Source of the DNA: Boswellia sacra
Lineage: Eukaryota; Streptophyta; Magnoliopsida; Sapindales; Burseraceae
Length of the DNA: 64,000 nt
Assembly: GCA_013180625.2 (NCBI GenBank)
Contig: SNVD02009873.1
Coordinates: forward strand, 310,001 to 374,000
Direction: 5' to 3'
The position numbers and the translations under genes are program-made. A model generated the notes under the pieces. It saw nothing but the letters and a program-made list of their open reading frames with translations, had not been told where the DNA came from and searched no databases. Positions 8,968 to 20,165 of the stretch are shown here, in pieces (positions within the stretch are counted from its first letter, which is position 1; every line of letters begins with the position of its first letter).

Positions 8968-11530
8968 CCCTTTTTATTGTTAAAGTATGGAATACCATTT
9001 TGGTATATAGTATGACATAATCGTTCAAAATTCTCAAGACCGATAATTGTGCATAACCCGATCGTGAACTTACACAACAAAGTCATAAAAATTTTTTAAA
9101 GTCATTTTTTACACAATAAGGTCGTGAAGTTGCACGACTTAGTCGTGCAATATAATAATTACATTTGTAATATTGTTGATAATTATTTTATAAGATGATT
9201 GTACAATTTGCACAATATGGTTTTACAAAACATCCAAGGTCTATTTAATTTTTTTTGTTTTTACATGACTTCCCTTTACAATTGCACAACTATGTTATAT
9301 AAAAAACTTTACATATAATCTAATTTTGTTATTTTCAAAACTATTAAGGACATCTTTATACTTTTCTTTCGAAAGAGGGGTTAAAATAGTTAAAATATAA
9401 AAAAAAATGTTATATATAGTTAGTGGATGACTAAGAGATTATTTGGTGAAAATATGTCTTAAATCTGTGCACATGATTATCTGACGCAAATCAATTTGGA
9501 GGTGTGATAGGCTTTTTCCATTTCCATGTAATGTGTCCAATCTGATAGGATTGGACTATTTTAAGCTTAATAGGCTTTTTAAATAAATTTAGTCCATTGG
9601 ACTAAATCTTACAAATTTGGACATCAACAAAGTCCAGTATTTTTTGTCCATAAATTAGCTTTCCTCCCGAGTATTTTTGGTAATCTCTTAAAATGAAAGT
9701 TTTTAATAATTAAATCTTATATTGAACTGGATTTTCAGATAGATTTATACAAATTCTACAAATTTTCTGTAAGTTAGTATATGTATTTTTTCTTTTCTCA
9801 ATTGTCAATCTTTTTTTTTTATACGAAAACCATGTGTTCTTTTCATTTCTTGATAACTTAATATACTTTACTTTAACAAATTGAATCTTAATTAATAAAT
9901 TTTAACCACTAATATTTTAGATTATCTTTTCAGCATGACAGTTAGATTTATAGAAATCAGTGGGAGTTTAAAATAGTAAAGATGCCAACAAAACATATGC
10001 TAATTTCAATGCTTGTTGAAATGAATCCTCTTTTCAGACATTGCAAAGAAGTCAAGGGATACACGCACATCTCAAAATAGTTTATTTCAAGGGATACACG
10101 CACATCTCAAAATAGTTTATTTAATAAATGTGTCCAACAACACTATAACAATATTGCAAAAATTTCAAAATTAGATTAATGATCTAAGAAAGCTTTTTTT
10201 TTTTAATGAATTTTAAGTTTTTCACAGCCTGGGATAGTTAAAAGTTGATTATTGTCTATTGCATCTCGAGACAAATTTAAAAGATTAGAAAAATCTTTTT
10301 TTGGGAACAGTGACAATATTAATATTCTTTCGCCATGAAAAACTTAATATTTATACATGTGAATAACACTAAATTAATATAATTGATATGTAGAGTATTG
10401 AACCACGAGATTACATTTATACATGTATAAAATTGTAGGAAAAATTTTGAGATCTACGAACATATTTTTCTACAGAAAACTCTATCCTTGATGTAATAAA
10501 ACACGCGTCAAATAAAAAACAAAAATTATTTGCACTTCGAACGACATTGAATCAACCGAGCTATTGGTTGGATCGTTTGTCGCAATATCCTTGGTCAATG
10601 AATGATTATATTATTGCAGTCTTTTCTGTTTTCCTAAATAAAACTTTTTTCTTGGTAAACTAAAAAACATTTAAAAACATAAGGTAGACAATAAATTAGC
10701 AGAAATATTGGGGCAGTTGTTGCAATATATTATTATTATCTTATTTGTTTCGTTAAATTAATAAAAGTGCATCGATTTAGATCACAAAGCGGTTTTTAGT
10801 TATAAATATATCAAGTGACATTTAGTTTATTTATGGGCATTCTCAAAAAGTCTTTCGAGGAATCTTTGAATCTTTTAACACTAGAATTTTTTTACATTAT
10901 CTTATGTGAACCTTATTTTGAAATATTTTCAATTAAAAAAAGAAGACTGATATAGTATAAAAAATAAGTAGGGCCATGAGTCCCAAGTCCAATATGGCTA
11001 AATATGAATTGAATTGGGTCAGATTATTTGTGTAGACATTAAAATTATGAGAACGTCTATTAGAATTGAATCCCCAAATGGGCAATAATCCGACAGGTTG
11101 TTATAAACATTTGCGGACATTGTTTACCTAACTCTGTATAATTACTGTCAATCATACATCAATTTTATAGATGACTTTGGTTCATTCAATTAAAAGTTTT
11201 GAATTTTAAGAGATGATTGTTATTCATTAAAATGAGAGAGGAGGGGAGGGCAGTGGGGTGTTATATCAGGTAAAAAGATAATATAAATCTAGATACCACA
11301 TATCTTATTTATTACTAATAATTGCTCCAAAACTTTACTCTTTTTCAGTTTCAATTTTATCTTTTTATTGATGGTTGATGAGATAATCGGTGGGGGCTGG
11401 ATGGCTTTACTCCTTACTTAAATCTAGTAGTATTTTATTTGGCATCTTTTTGGAGTCCCTTAACTAAATCAAATATCTTTTTTGATTTTAACTATTTGTG
11501 ACCCATTTTTTATTTAAAAAAACGTTGATG
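8968..11530 (+). repeat. Gene-like tandem unit 2
   Basis: A 2563-bp direct repeat of unit 1, without the TRIM. It keeps a perfect TTGCACGAC-TTA-GTCGTGCAA hairpin (9130-9150), the CCAATC/GATTGG palindrome (9537), the intron-like segment (9769-9933) and the short ORF start (9982). A 36-bp internal duplication (ACACGCACATCTCAAAATAG twice, 10053-10120) is unique to this copy. After the ATATTGG...CAATAT motif near 10706 a small deletion removes the following CGAGGTCAATGA. Confidence 0.9.
9982..10080 (+). CDS. Short ORF in unit 2 (32 codons), unknown
   Basis: Starts MPTKHMLISMLVEMNPLF and ends at TAG 10078-10080. It has the same position relative to the splice-acceptor-like site as in units 1 and 3, and the C-terminal part agrees with unit 3 rather than unit 1. 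Unrecognised and low-confidence as a gene. Confidence 0.2.
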   Translation: MPTKHMLISMLVEMNPLFRHCKEVKGYTHISK

Positions 11531-13722
11531 CCCTTTTTATTGTTAAAGTATAGAATACCATTTTGGTATATAGTATGACATAATCGTTTAAAATTCTCAA
11601 GACCTGTAATTGTGTATAACCCGATCGTGAACTTGCACAACAAAGTCATAAAAATTTTTTAAAGTCATTTTTTACACAATGAGGTCGTGAAGTTGCACAA
11701 CTTAGTCGTGCAATAAAATAATTATATTTGTAATATTGTTGATAATTATTTTATAAGATGATTATATAATTTGTATGATATAGTTTTACGAAACATCCAA
11801 GATCTATTTAATTTTTTTTTTTTACACGACTTCTCTTTACAATTGCACAACTATGTTATATAAAAAACTATACATATAATCTAATTTTGTTATTTTCAAA
11901 ACTATGAAGAACATTTTATACTTGTCTTTCGAAAGAGGGGTTAAAATAGTTAAAATATAAAAAAATGCTATATATAGTTAGTGGATGACAAAGAGATTAT
12001 TTGGTGAAAATATGTCTTAAATCTGTGCACATGATTATTTGACGCAAATCAATTTGGAGGTGTTAGGCTTTTTCCATTTCCATGTAATGTGTCCAATCTG
12101 ATAGGATTGGACTATTTTAAGCTTAATAGGCTTTTTAAATAAATTTAGTCCATTGGATTAAATCTTACAAATTTGGACATCAATAAAGTCCAGTATTTTT
12201 TGTCCATAAATTAGCTTTCCTCCGGAGTATTTTTTGGTAATCTCTTAACATGAAATTTTTAATAATTAAATCTTATATTGAACTGGATTTTCAGATAGAT
12301 TTATGCAAATTCTACAATTTTTCTGTAAGTTAGTATATGTATTTTTTTTCTTTTCTCAATTGTCAATCATTTTTTTTTATATGAAAACCATGTATTCTTT
12401 TCATTTCTTGATAACTTAATATACTTTACTTTAACAAATTGAATCTTAATTACTAAATTTTAACCACTAATGTTTTAGATTATCTTTTCAGCATGACAGT
12501 TAGATTTATAGAAATCGGTGGGAGTTTAAAATAGTAAAGATGCCAACAAAACATAAGCTAATTTCAATGCTTGTTGAAATGAATCCTCTTTTCATACATT
12601 GCAAAGAAGTCAAGGAATACACGCACATCTCAAAATAGTTTATTTAATAAATGTGTCCAACAACACTATAACAATATTGCAAAAATTTCAAAATTAGTTT
12701 AATGATCTAGGAAAGCTTTTTTTTTTAATGAATTTTAAGTTTTTCACGGCCTGGGATTGTTAAAAGTTGATTATTGTCTATTGCATCTCCAGACAAATTT
12801 AAAAGATTAGAAAAATGTTTTTTTTTTGAAACAGTGACAATATTAATATTCTTTCGCCATGAAAAAATTAATATTTATACATGTGAATAACACTAAATTA
12901 ATATAATTTATATATAGAGTATTGAACCACGAGATTACATTTATACATGTATAAAATTGCAGGAAAAATTTCGAGATCTACGAACATATTTTTCTACAGA
13001 AAACTCTATCCTTGATATAATAAAACACGTGTCAAATAAAAAACAAAAATTATTTACACTTCGAACGACGTTGAATCAACCGAGCTATTGGTTGGATCGT
13101 TTGTCGCAATATCTTGGTCAATGAATGATTATATTATTGCAGTCTTTTCTGTTTTCCTATAGAAAACTTTTTTCTTGGTAAACTAAAACACATTTAAAAA
13201 CATAAGGTAGACATTAAATTAGCAGAAATATTGGGGCAGTTGTTGCAATATCGAGGTCAATGACTTATTATTATAATCTTATTTGTTTCGTTAAATTAAT
13301 AAAAGTGCATCGATTTAGATCACAAAGCGGTTTTTAGTTATAAATATATCAAGTGACATTTACTTTATTTATGGGCATTCTCAAATAGTCTTCCAAGGAA
13401 TCTTTGAATCTTTTAACACTAGAATTTTTTACATTATCTTATGTGAATCTAATTTTGAAATATTTTCAATTAAAAAAAGAAGACAGATATGGTATAAAAT
13501 ATAAGTAGGGCCATGAGTCCTAAGTCCAATAAGGCTAGTTAAGAAATTGGGTCAGATTATTTGTGTAGACATCAAAATTATGAGAACGTCATTGAAATTG
13601 AATCCCCAAATGGGCAACAATCCGACAGGTTATTATAAACATTTGTGGACATTGTTTACCTAACTCTGTATAATTACAGTCAATCATATATCAATTTTAT
13701 AGATGTCTTTGGTTCATTGGAC
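11531..13722 (+). repeat. Gene-like tandem unit 3 (3'-truncated)
   Basis: Third direct repeat, closest to unit 2. It carries the TTGCACAAC/GTCGTGCAA near-hairpin (11693-11713), the CCAATC/GATTGG palindrome (12093-12110), the GTAAGT...TTTTCAG intron-like segment (12325-12491) and the short ORF (12540-12638). Similarity stops at about 13722, after GTCTTTGGTTCATT, so the closing 8.7-8.96 kb-type segment is missing. Confidence 0.9.
12540..12638 (+). CDS. Short ORF in unit 3 (32 codons), unknown
   Basis: Starts MPTKHKLISMLVEMNPLF and has the same length and stop as the unit 2 ORF; one Met is replaced by Lys. Unrecognised and low-confidence as a gene. Confidence 0.2.
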   Translation: MPTKHKLISMLVEMNPLFIHCKEVKEYTHISK

Positions 13723-13914
13723 TTAAAAAAAAATAGTTTAGGTCTTAAAGTGAATAAAAAAAATTAGGATTTCAATCTTGAAGTAATAAATCTAATATAT
13801 CATTACATGTTGTTTGACCCTTTTACATTTTTATCGATTAATCCACTTAGTATGAGTGCATACTATTTAAATCTATGCATCATTATGTGACCAAATCCTA
13901 TTAATTTAGTGCTT

Positions 13915-13981
<67 letters not shown>

Positions 13982-15480
13982 ATCATATTGTGTGTGTATA
14001 TATATTTAATATGTCCACTTTAATGGGTTATTGACCATTTTAGGCTTGCAAGGCCTTTTCAAATTGGATTGAGCTCATTTTGCTGAATCTGACAAAATTT
14101 TACATCATGGAAGCCTTTGTTCAGACGATTCAAATTAATAGGTCAAATAATAATGCACACACTCCCTTCGCCCATTTCAAAGTGCTTAATTTACTAAATA
14201 TCCAAACAATATTATTTCAAAAAAAATGTCAAACTTTCAAATTAGTGTTAAGATCTAGAATAGTTTATCTTTTTTACCAAAACTACGCTGTTCACAGCAT
14301 GCGACACTATTAATATTGTTTGACCATGTTATTATAATATGAAATCATTTTATTAAAACTTAATACATTTATATATAGATTATCGCACCCATGAGATTAT
14401 ATTTATATATGTATACGGAAGTTTGGAAAATTTTTTGTTCCCATTTCGAGATCGATAGGAATATATATTTCATTCTCATTTTTTTTAAAGGCTTTGGACT
14501 TACAGTTGTAATAAAGAAAACTTTTTTCTTGTTAAGATAAATTTTATGACAATTTACATTAAAAAAAGTTGTTTTTTGACTTATTCGTTTCTAATCCCAT
14601 GAGCATGCATATCTTATCAAGAACTTATAAAAATTAATACAATTCGATGCTAATCTGAATACTAGTGGAAACACATTTGAAATTGAAAACATATCCTATT
14701 AAACTCCGAATGACATTATATCAGCTAAAATATTGGAGCACTTGTTCCAATATCGAGGTCAACAACAAAATTAATATAATCTCCTCATTAAAAAAGTTCC
14801 ACAGCTAATTGTTTAGATTATTTTTAAGGATGACAATTAGATATGTGGAAATAATAAAGATGCGGACAAAATATATGCTATTTATTTCAATTGTTTCAAG
14901 AAATATGCAAGCAATAAAGAAAGTTCAAGAATACCTAACTTTTTAAAATAAGGCTAAGCTGTGCCCAGCATGTGAGCATGTGATATTAAAAATTTGATTT
15001 GCCTATTAGATTTCGAGATAATTCGGAAACACTTTGAGAGTTGATAATGTTGAAATCAGAGATATGTTATTAGCATTTAATATATGATGTAGAATCCAAG
15101 ATGTAATTTGACTAATATGTTTATATCTAATGAACTTTTCGATAATTTATGCTTAAGGGGACGCTAATTTGAATGTTGGCTGCTAGAAAACTTATTGAGA
15201 GTAATTTATTCAAATTTAAAACTGGTACAGTTGACTGCCGATCTACTTTAATGCTCAGCAACAACAATATATTATTAAAATTAAAAAAAAGATAATATAT
15301 GAAATAGATAGATAACCATTTCTCTTAGTAATTTGTTCACGGCGTGTGAGGTTGAAGATATCGAAATTGCAAGTAACAGTATTGTACTTCGAGCGACATA
15401 AAATCAATGGCCGAGATGTTGGAACAGTTGCGTATGTCGATGTCAATGAAATATTATACCAACAAATACATATTATTGTT
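13556..15480 (+). repeat. Diverged relatives of the tandem unit
   Basis: Beyond unit 3 the same phrases recur in weaker form. Near 14040-14420 are the GTCCA/GGCTT region, CAAACAATATTATT and ACAGCATG. Near 14700-14760 is GACATTATATCAG with ATATTGGAGC and CAATATCGAGGTCAA. At 14821-14946 is GATGACAATTAG followed by an ATG (14860) opening 28 codons that begin MRTKYML. Near 15385-15450 is CTTCGAGCGACATAAAATCA with GATGTCAATGA. The 13.56-14.42 kb stretch is colinear with 43.33-44.08 kb. No intact gene is present. Confidence 0.65.
13919..13980. repeat. (AT)n microsatellite
   Basis: About 60 bp of nearly pure TA dinucleotides just after the truncated third unit. Confidence 0.95.
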
Positions 15481-15689
15481 TTATTTTAAAAACGATGGTC
15501 AAGAATAAGCACTTTCATTAGTTTAAGTATTAATCCCATCCACTTGTATGTAAATATATCCGGTACATGTCTAGTGCCTGCATGCACTGTTTTTTCCTTA
15601 AATATTTAGTTATGTCAAAGTAAGTAAATAAAAGATAGTTGCATGATTCAAATATTAATATTTAATTGTAAATTATATACATAGTATTT

Positions 15690-16848
15690 TTTGTGAATTT
15701 CGGGCTTTTCGCAAAAGCATTCAATCTAAGATGTTATGGCCATAACGATATTGGGCTCAATTATTTCTAACACAGTAAGCCCATTACTGTGATCCATTAT
15801 CTGGGCCTATTATCTGGATCCCACAATGACCCATCCCAGCTCAATTATTTCTAATACAGTAAGCCCATTACTGTAGCCCATTATCTGGGTCCCACAATAG
15901 CCCATCCCGACTCCTATATAAACCCTTCGGATTATTGCTCAAGGTATGCATACTTTTCTGAACTTATTCTCTCTCTAGATTTCCTTTACTTCTGAGAGCT
16001 TCTCTCTCTAGGAAATTCTCCCAGAAAATTTCGGAGTGCCGGAAACTGACTTGAGCGTCGGAGGGTCTTCGCCGGCACCACCGCCGGCACTCCTGACTGT
16101 TTTTCTGTGCTCGCAGGATTGGATGCGACGTACAACCCGAACTCCGACCCGCTCCCCGGCCGTCCGAAAATCGTGCATCAACATAAGATATTGATAAAAT
16201 TATAATGAAACAACAAGCAAGAAATCAAATAAGAAAATAAAGAAGATAGGAACACCTTATTTATAATGGTTCAACCAATCAAGCCTACGTCCATTTTAAA
16301 GATCTTAGTAGTAGCTTTATTTCAATAAACAATAATAAAAAAATACAAGAATATCAACAGCAATAATAAGGATTTAACCTTACAACCTTCCTATTCATAC
16401 CGATAAGATAACACCAATCTTCAATATATGCCTCCAAGAAAAGACTAGAGAACAACTCCCACGGGTACTTGATTTATACTCATGATTTACAATCCCAAAC
16501 CGTAGGTTTCAAGATCACCCACACCTCCTTGCCCACACCCGAGGCTCTTAAAACTTTAACCAGTCTTCTCTCCCACATAACTCGCTGTGTATTGTGTGCT
16601 ATATATCTCCACTCATTACACAAGACTTTATAGAGGGCCAAGAGTCAGTTCCTAGTCTAGCCATAATTCCTAGACTAGACGTACAACAAAAACTCTTCCT
16701 ATTTCAGTTTCCTTGTCCAACTATAAGTCACCTAGATTATCCTAATTAAAATAAATTACAATCAAACTTAACTTCCTAGTTCGATAAAAATTTCAATTTG
16801 TTTTAATTTAATCTACAAACAAATCCGCTATTGCCTAATATTCTAACA
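15690..16848 (-). repeat. copia 3' LTR, split by a solo LTR
   Basis: Without the 452-bp insertion plus its duplicated 5 bp this LTR is about 0.7 kb. It matches the right LTR in two blocks (AAATCAAA.AAGAAAATAAAGAAGA near 16205, and TTCCTATTTCA to the end). It contains roughly 350 bp in the middle that the right LTR lacks. Confidence 0.75.
15732..16183 (+). mobile_element. 452-bp solo LTR inside the copia LTR
   Basis: Starts TGTTATGGCC and ends GCATCAACA, flanked by TAAGA on both sides (15727-15731 and 16184-16188). The uninterrupted copia sequence is seen in the other LTR near 18648. A TATA box (CCTATATAAACCC near 15912) and a GC-rich downstream part rich in CCGGC give plus orientation. Its U3 holds an ~80-bp tandem duplication (CAATTATTTCTAA.ACAGTAA twice, near 15759 and 15842). 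The parent family is not identified. Confidence 0.92.
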
Positions 16849-16984
16849 AGACAAAAACACACATATCAATTCTCCACCTTATTTTTATCTTCAAACATTG
16901 TTGATTCCACGTTGAAGAAAAACTCCTAGTCCACATCGTCATGCAAGCACACAACCTCTGTTGTGCAGGAGCACCAACTCACTG

Positions 16985-17125
16985 CCTAAAGCGTTGTCCA
17001 AACTATGAATGTTGCGCAAGAGTGCAACCCACCTAGCACAGAAGCGCTACACACTTTGCGCGAGAGTGCCACCTTCCTGGCAGAGTTGCGCAAGAGCGCA
17101 ATTCATCTTGCGCGGGTGCGCAACA
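16985..17125 (-). repeat. Cluster of GCGCAAGAGTGC words in the copia 3' region
   Basis: Variants of TTGCGC(A/G)AGAGTGC recur about five times over 120 bp, in the untranslated space between the coding region and the 3' LTR. This stretch is far more GC-rich than its surroundings. Function unknown. Confidence 0.7.
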
Positions 17126-17185
17126 ACTTCAGATCTGATTCTGAACTTTCCTTCTTCGTTCCAGCTGCTACTCTTCACTAGCCCC

Positions 17186-18574
17186 TTAGGGTATGCACCA
17201 AGTGTATTCAGTTTGAATCAAGTCTAAGCAATGCTTGAACTTGCTAACTGTCCTACCAAACCAACCCAACACTTTTTTCACATACCTATTTTGTCGTGCT
17301 TTATCTATTCCACTAGTATTAGGACTACAAACCGATTTATTTGTTAAAGGATCCACCTTAAACCCAAATCGCTCTCGCCCATTACTAGCATCGGATTCTT
17401 CTTCACTCTTAATCAAAGTGTACAGACCATTATTAAGTTTGCCCTTCATAACGGTCACTGCATCCTTAATGACATCCATGTAGCCATTCTCAATCTTGAC
17501 TACACATCCTAGATTATCAAGCACACCAAGAGATATCAAATTCTTCCTCAACTCAGGGACATACCTAATGTTGCTGACAGCACGATCACAACCAGTGAAC
17601 ATCTTGACTTTGATTGAGCCAAACCTAACTATCTTGCAAGCCTGGTTTTTACCAAGGATAACAGTTCCTTCCAACTTATCGTTCAAGAATTGAAACCATC
17701 CTTTATGTGAACACATGTGAAATGAACAATCAAAGTCAAGAATCCATTCCTTTTGGTCTTCCATTACTGAATATACCAAAACTTCACGGGATTCATATCC
17801 TCTAAAAATTGCATCTCCATGCTTTGATTTTTTATCTCCTTGACACTTTAATCTTTTCGGACAATCTTTTTGAAGATATCCCAAGCTCTTACAGTGAAAA
17901 CACCTTAACTTAGATTTGTCAAGCTTCTTTGATGGCGATCGATTCCTCCCTTTCTTACTTTTGATAATTAGTGCTTTATTGCTGCCCCTATTACTCAATA
18001 CTTTCCCCCCAGCCTTTAATTCCATCTCTTTAGACCTAGTCGCCGGTTCCAATTCTTCCATTGTTAAAGACTCACAACCATACCTAAATGTATCTTTCAG
18101 TTGACTGTATGCTGGCGGTAATGAGTTAAACAAGATGACAGCTTGATCTTCCTCATTGATCCTTTTCCCAATATTCTCTAGATCAATGATTATTTTATTG
18201 AAATCATCAATATTCTTCTCAATGCTCTTTTCTTCTTGCATCTTGAACCCAAATAGCTTCGCTTTCAAATGTATTTGGTTTGTTAGAGATTTCGTCATGT
18301 ATAGACTCTCTAACCTCAACCAAATCCTAGCTGCAGTTGTCTCCTTCAAAACCTGTTTCAACCCATTGTCACTTAGATTCAAGACAATGGTACTATAGGC
18401 TATCTCTACCATCTCTTGTTTCTTCTCTTTAGTCAACGTATCCAATAGTTTACTCTCTCCACCCATGGCCTAAGCCACCTTTTATTGAACCAGCAAGGCT
18501 CTCATCCTTCTACGCCAAATACTGAAGTCACACTTCCCATTAAACCGTTCCATCTCAAATTTTGTTGTAGCCAT
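17186..18574 (-). pseudogene. gag-pol: copia gag-protease polyprotein remnant
   Basis: The natural start is at 18572-18574 (MATTKFEMERFNGK...), but two in-frame stops occur before an internal Met at 18464-18466. From there 426 codons stay open to 17186. Residues ~1-150 of that ORF match the copia gag-polypeptide (UBN2-type) region. A zinc knuckle follows at ~189-202 with its His replaced by Tyr (C-X2-C-X4-Y-X4-C). The protease motif WILDSG reads WILDFD (~241-246), so the catalytic Ser-Gly is lost. A GAG-pre-integrase-like segment comes next, then the frame runs into non-homologous sequence. Integrase and reverse transcriptase are missing. Non-functional. Confidence 0.88.
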
Positions 18575-18594
18575 CTCGAATTCTAGAACCAAAA

Positions 18595-18606
18595 GCTCTG
18601 ATACCA
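18595..18606 (-). other. copia primer-binding site
   Basis: On the minus strand TGGTATCAGAGC is a perfect match to the initiator tRNA-Met complement, located between the 5' LTR and gag. Confidence 0.92.
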
Positions 18607-18609
18607 ATT

Positions 18610-18951
18610 TATTATGAATTTTGAGCTTTTTGCAGAAGCATTCAATCCAAGATATTAACAAAATTATGAATAAACCACAAACTAGAAATCAAACAAGAAA
18701 ATAAAGAAGACAAGAACACCAGATTTATAATAATTCGGCCAATTAAGCTTATGTCCACTTTGGAGATCTCAACAACTAGTAAAGTGGTACAACTAAAACT
18801 TTTCCTATTTCAATTTCCTTGTCTAACTATGAGTCACTTAGATTATCCTAGTTAAAACAAATTACAATCAAACTCAACTTTCTAGTTTGATACAAATTCC
18901 AATTTGTTTTAATTTAATCTAGAAACAAATCCTCTATTAGCATTCTTTACA
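18610..18951 (-). repeat. copia 5' LTR with internal deletion
   Basis: About 342 bp. It aligns with both ends of the left LTR but lacks its central ~350 bp; the join falls near 18785-18800 (GTAAAGTGGTACAAC). Confidence 0.78.
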
Positions 18952-19289
18952 ACTCTAGTTGCCACATGTCCTTCACGTGCATGCTACATGACAGTCGATA
19001 ATCTTTTAAAGTGCCTAATTTTAATATGTGATTGGATCATAATGGTTAATTTGTATGAATTGTAACCATGAAATGACCAAAAACAATATATTTTAATCTA
19101 AATCAAATTAGTTTTGTTAAACAGTAATGATAGACTTACAATCTGAACTCTATAACCTGATATACTATTTAAACTCTATAATCTGATACATTTATTAGAT
19201 AATAGAGTTTAAGTTGTATGTAGATTATGAGTTTAGTACTATTATTTATTAAATTAATAAGCGTTGATCAATAAAATTAGTCATTAATA
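18952..19289. other. Non-coding, nothing recognised
   Basis: AT-rich sequence with no ORF, repeat boundary or motif that I can support. Confidence 0.6.
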
Positions 19290-20165
19290 AAGAACATGAT
19301 TAACTATATTACTATAATTATTTAAGTTAATGATATCGTAAAGAAAGACCATCCATTAAACCCGGTTTAGAAAGATATTAATTAACTCCCCAAATACTTT
19401 CACATTGGTGTTTTCCCAATGCATGATTGAAATGGTAGTATTAGATCCGAGATGAAGAGTCATGGATAATATATCTTATTTTAATCTGTTTTGTTTTCGT
19501 AAATACTTAATCATACATGTGGATCAGGAAGGTGGCTTTTGAGTTAGGCGTATTCAAAAATAGGGTTTCTGAAATAGTTATTTTTGTTAAAGTCAATATG
19601 GAAGATATTGTTTCCAATATTTAGTTATATTTATATAAATAAAGAAAGCTAGTAGCTATTCAAACATTAATTTTTTGATTGTAAAATGATATACTAAGTA
19701 TTTCTTATAGGAACAATAATATTTTTACAAACTATCCATACAAAGTGATGTATCATGATTTGATTGAAGGAATGAATGTTAAATTTTGATTATATTAATT
19801 AATTTGGATAATATGACAATCATTCAATAATAACACATAGGTTTATATGGATGGGTTTGTATGAATAGTTTATAAAAGCAGAACCACTCTTCTTAATGTC
19901 CCAATGGTCATTACGTTTTTTTCATATGCCATGTAGCATTTGATAATTTCTTTGATGCAGGAATTTTATTCGTGTCAATTAGCGAGTTGGTTTTTAATTA
20001 ATAACACAATTAGCTAACTAATTTTATAATTATTTGTTCACAACGGCTATTTTATCCTTGCTAAATCAGTTATATAAGACCGACATTAAGCATCTTAATC
20101 GTAAAAGTGGCACCAGTTGCCATATTGTTAAATTTTTAAACGAAAGTTAACTTTAATTGTTTGTC
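19290..20165 (+). repeat. Diverged duplication, copy A (partner at 24.0-24.5 kb)
   Basis: Shares colinear phrases with 24020-24480: TATTTAAGTTAA, GTAAAGAAAGA..ATC..TTAAACCCG, TTAGCTAACTA, CAACGGCT.TTTT, CATTAAGCAT, and TTTTAAACGAA followed by GTTGTCATT-like text. A MITE (19711-19892) interrupts it. No coding sequence is seen in either copy. Confidence 0.7.
19711..19892. mobile_element. MITE, family 1, copy 1
   Basis: Terminal inverted repeats are ...TTTTTACAAACTATCCATACAAA on the left and the complement of TTTGTATGAATAGTTTATAAAAGC on the right, about 180 bp apart. The same ends occur at 21481 and 45982. Superfamily uncertain. Confidence 0.7.

Larger units (their letters stand above)
15690..18951 (-). 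mobile_element. Internally deleted Ty1/copia element
   Basis: Minus-strand element with LTRs at 18610-18951 (5') and 15690-16848 (3', enlarged by a solo LTR), a primer-binding site at 18595-18606 and one gag-protease coding region. Integrase, reverse transcriptase and RNase H are absent, since only about 1.76 kb separates the LTRs. The LTRs share TGAATTT..GGGC/GAGCTTTT at one end and CTATT...TTCT..ACA at the other. Outer boundaries are approximate because no clear target duplication is visible. Confidence 0.85.

Noticed and set aside
13919..13980. Possible CRISPR-like or satellite array
   Set aside because: It is a simple AT microsatellite; no spaced direct-repeat array was found anywhere in the window.
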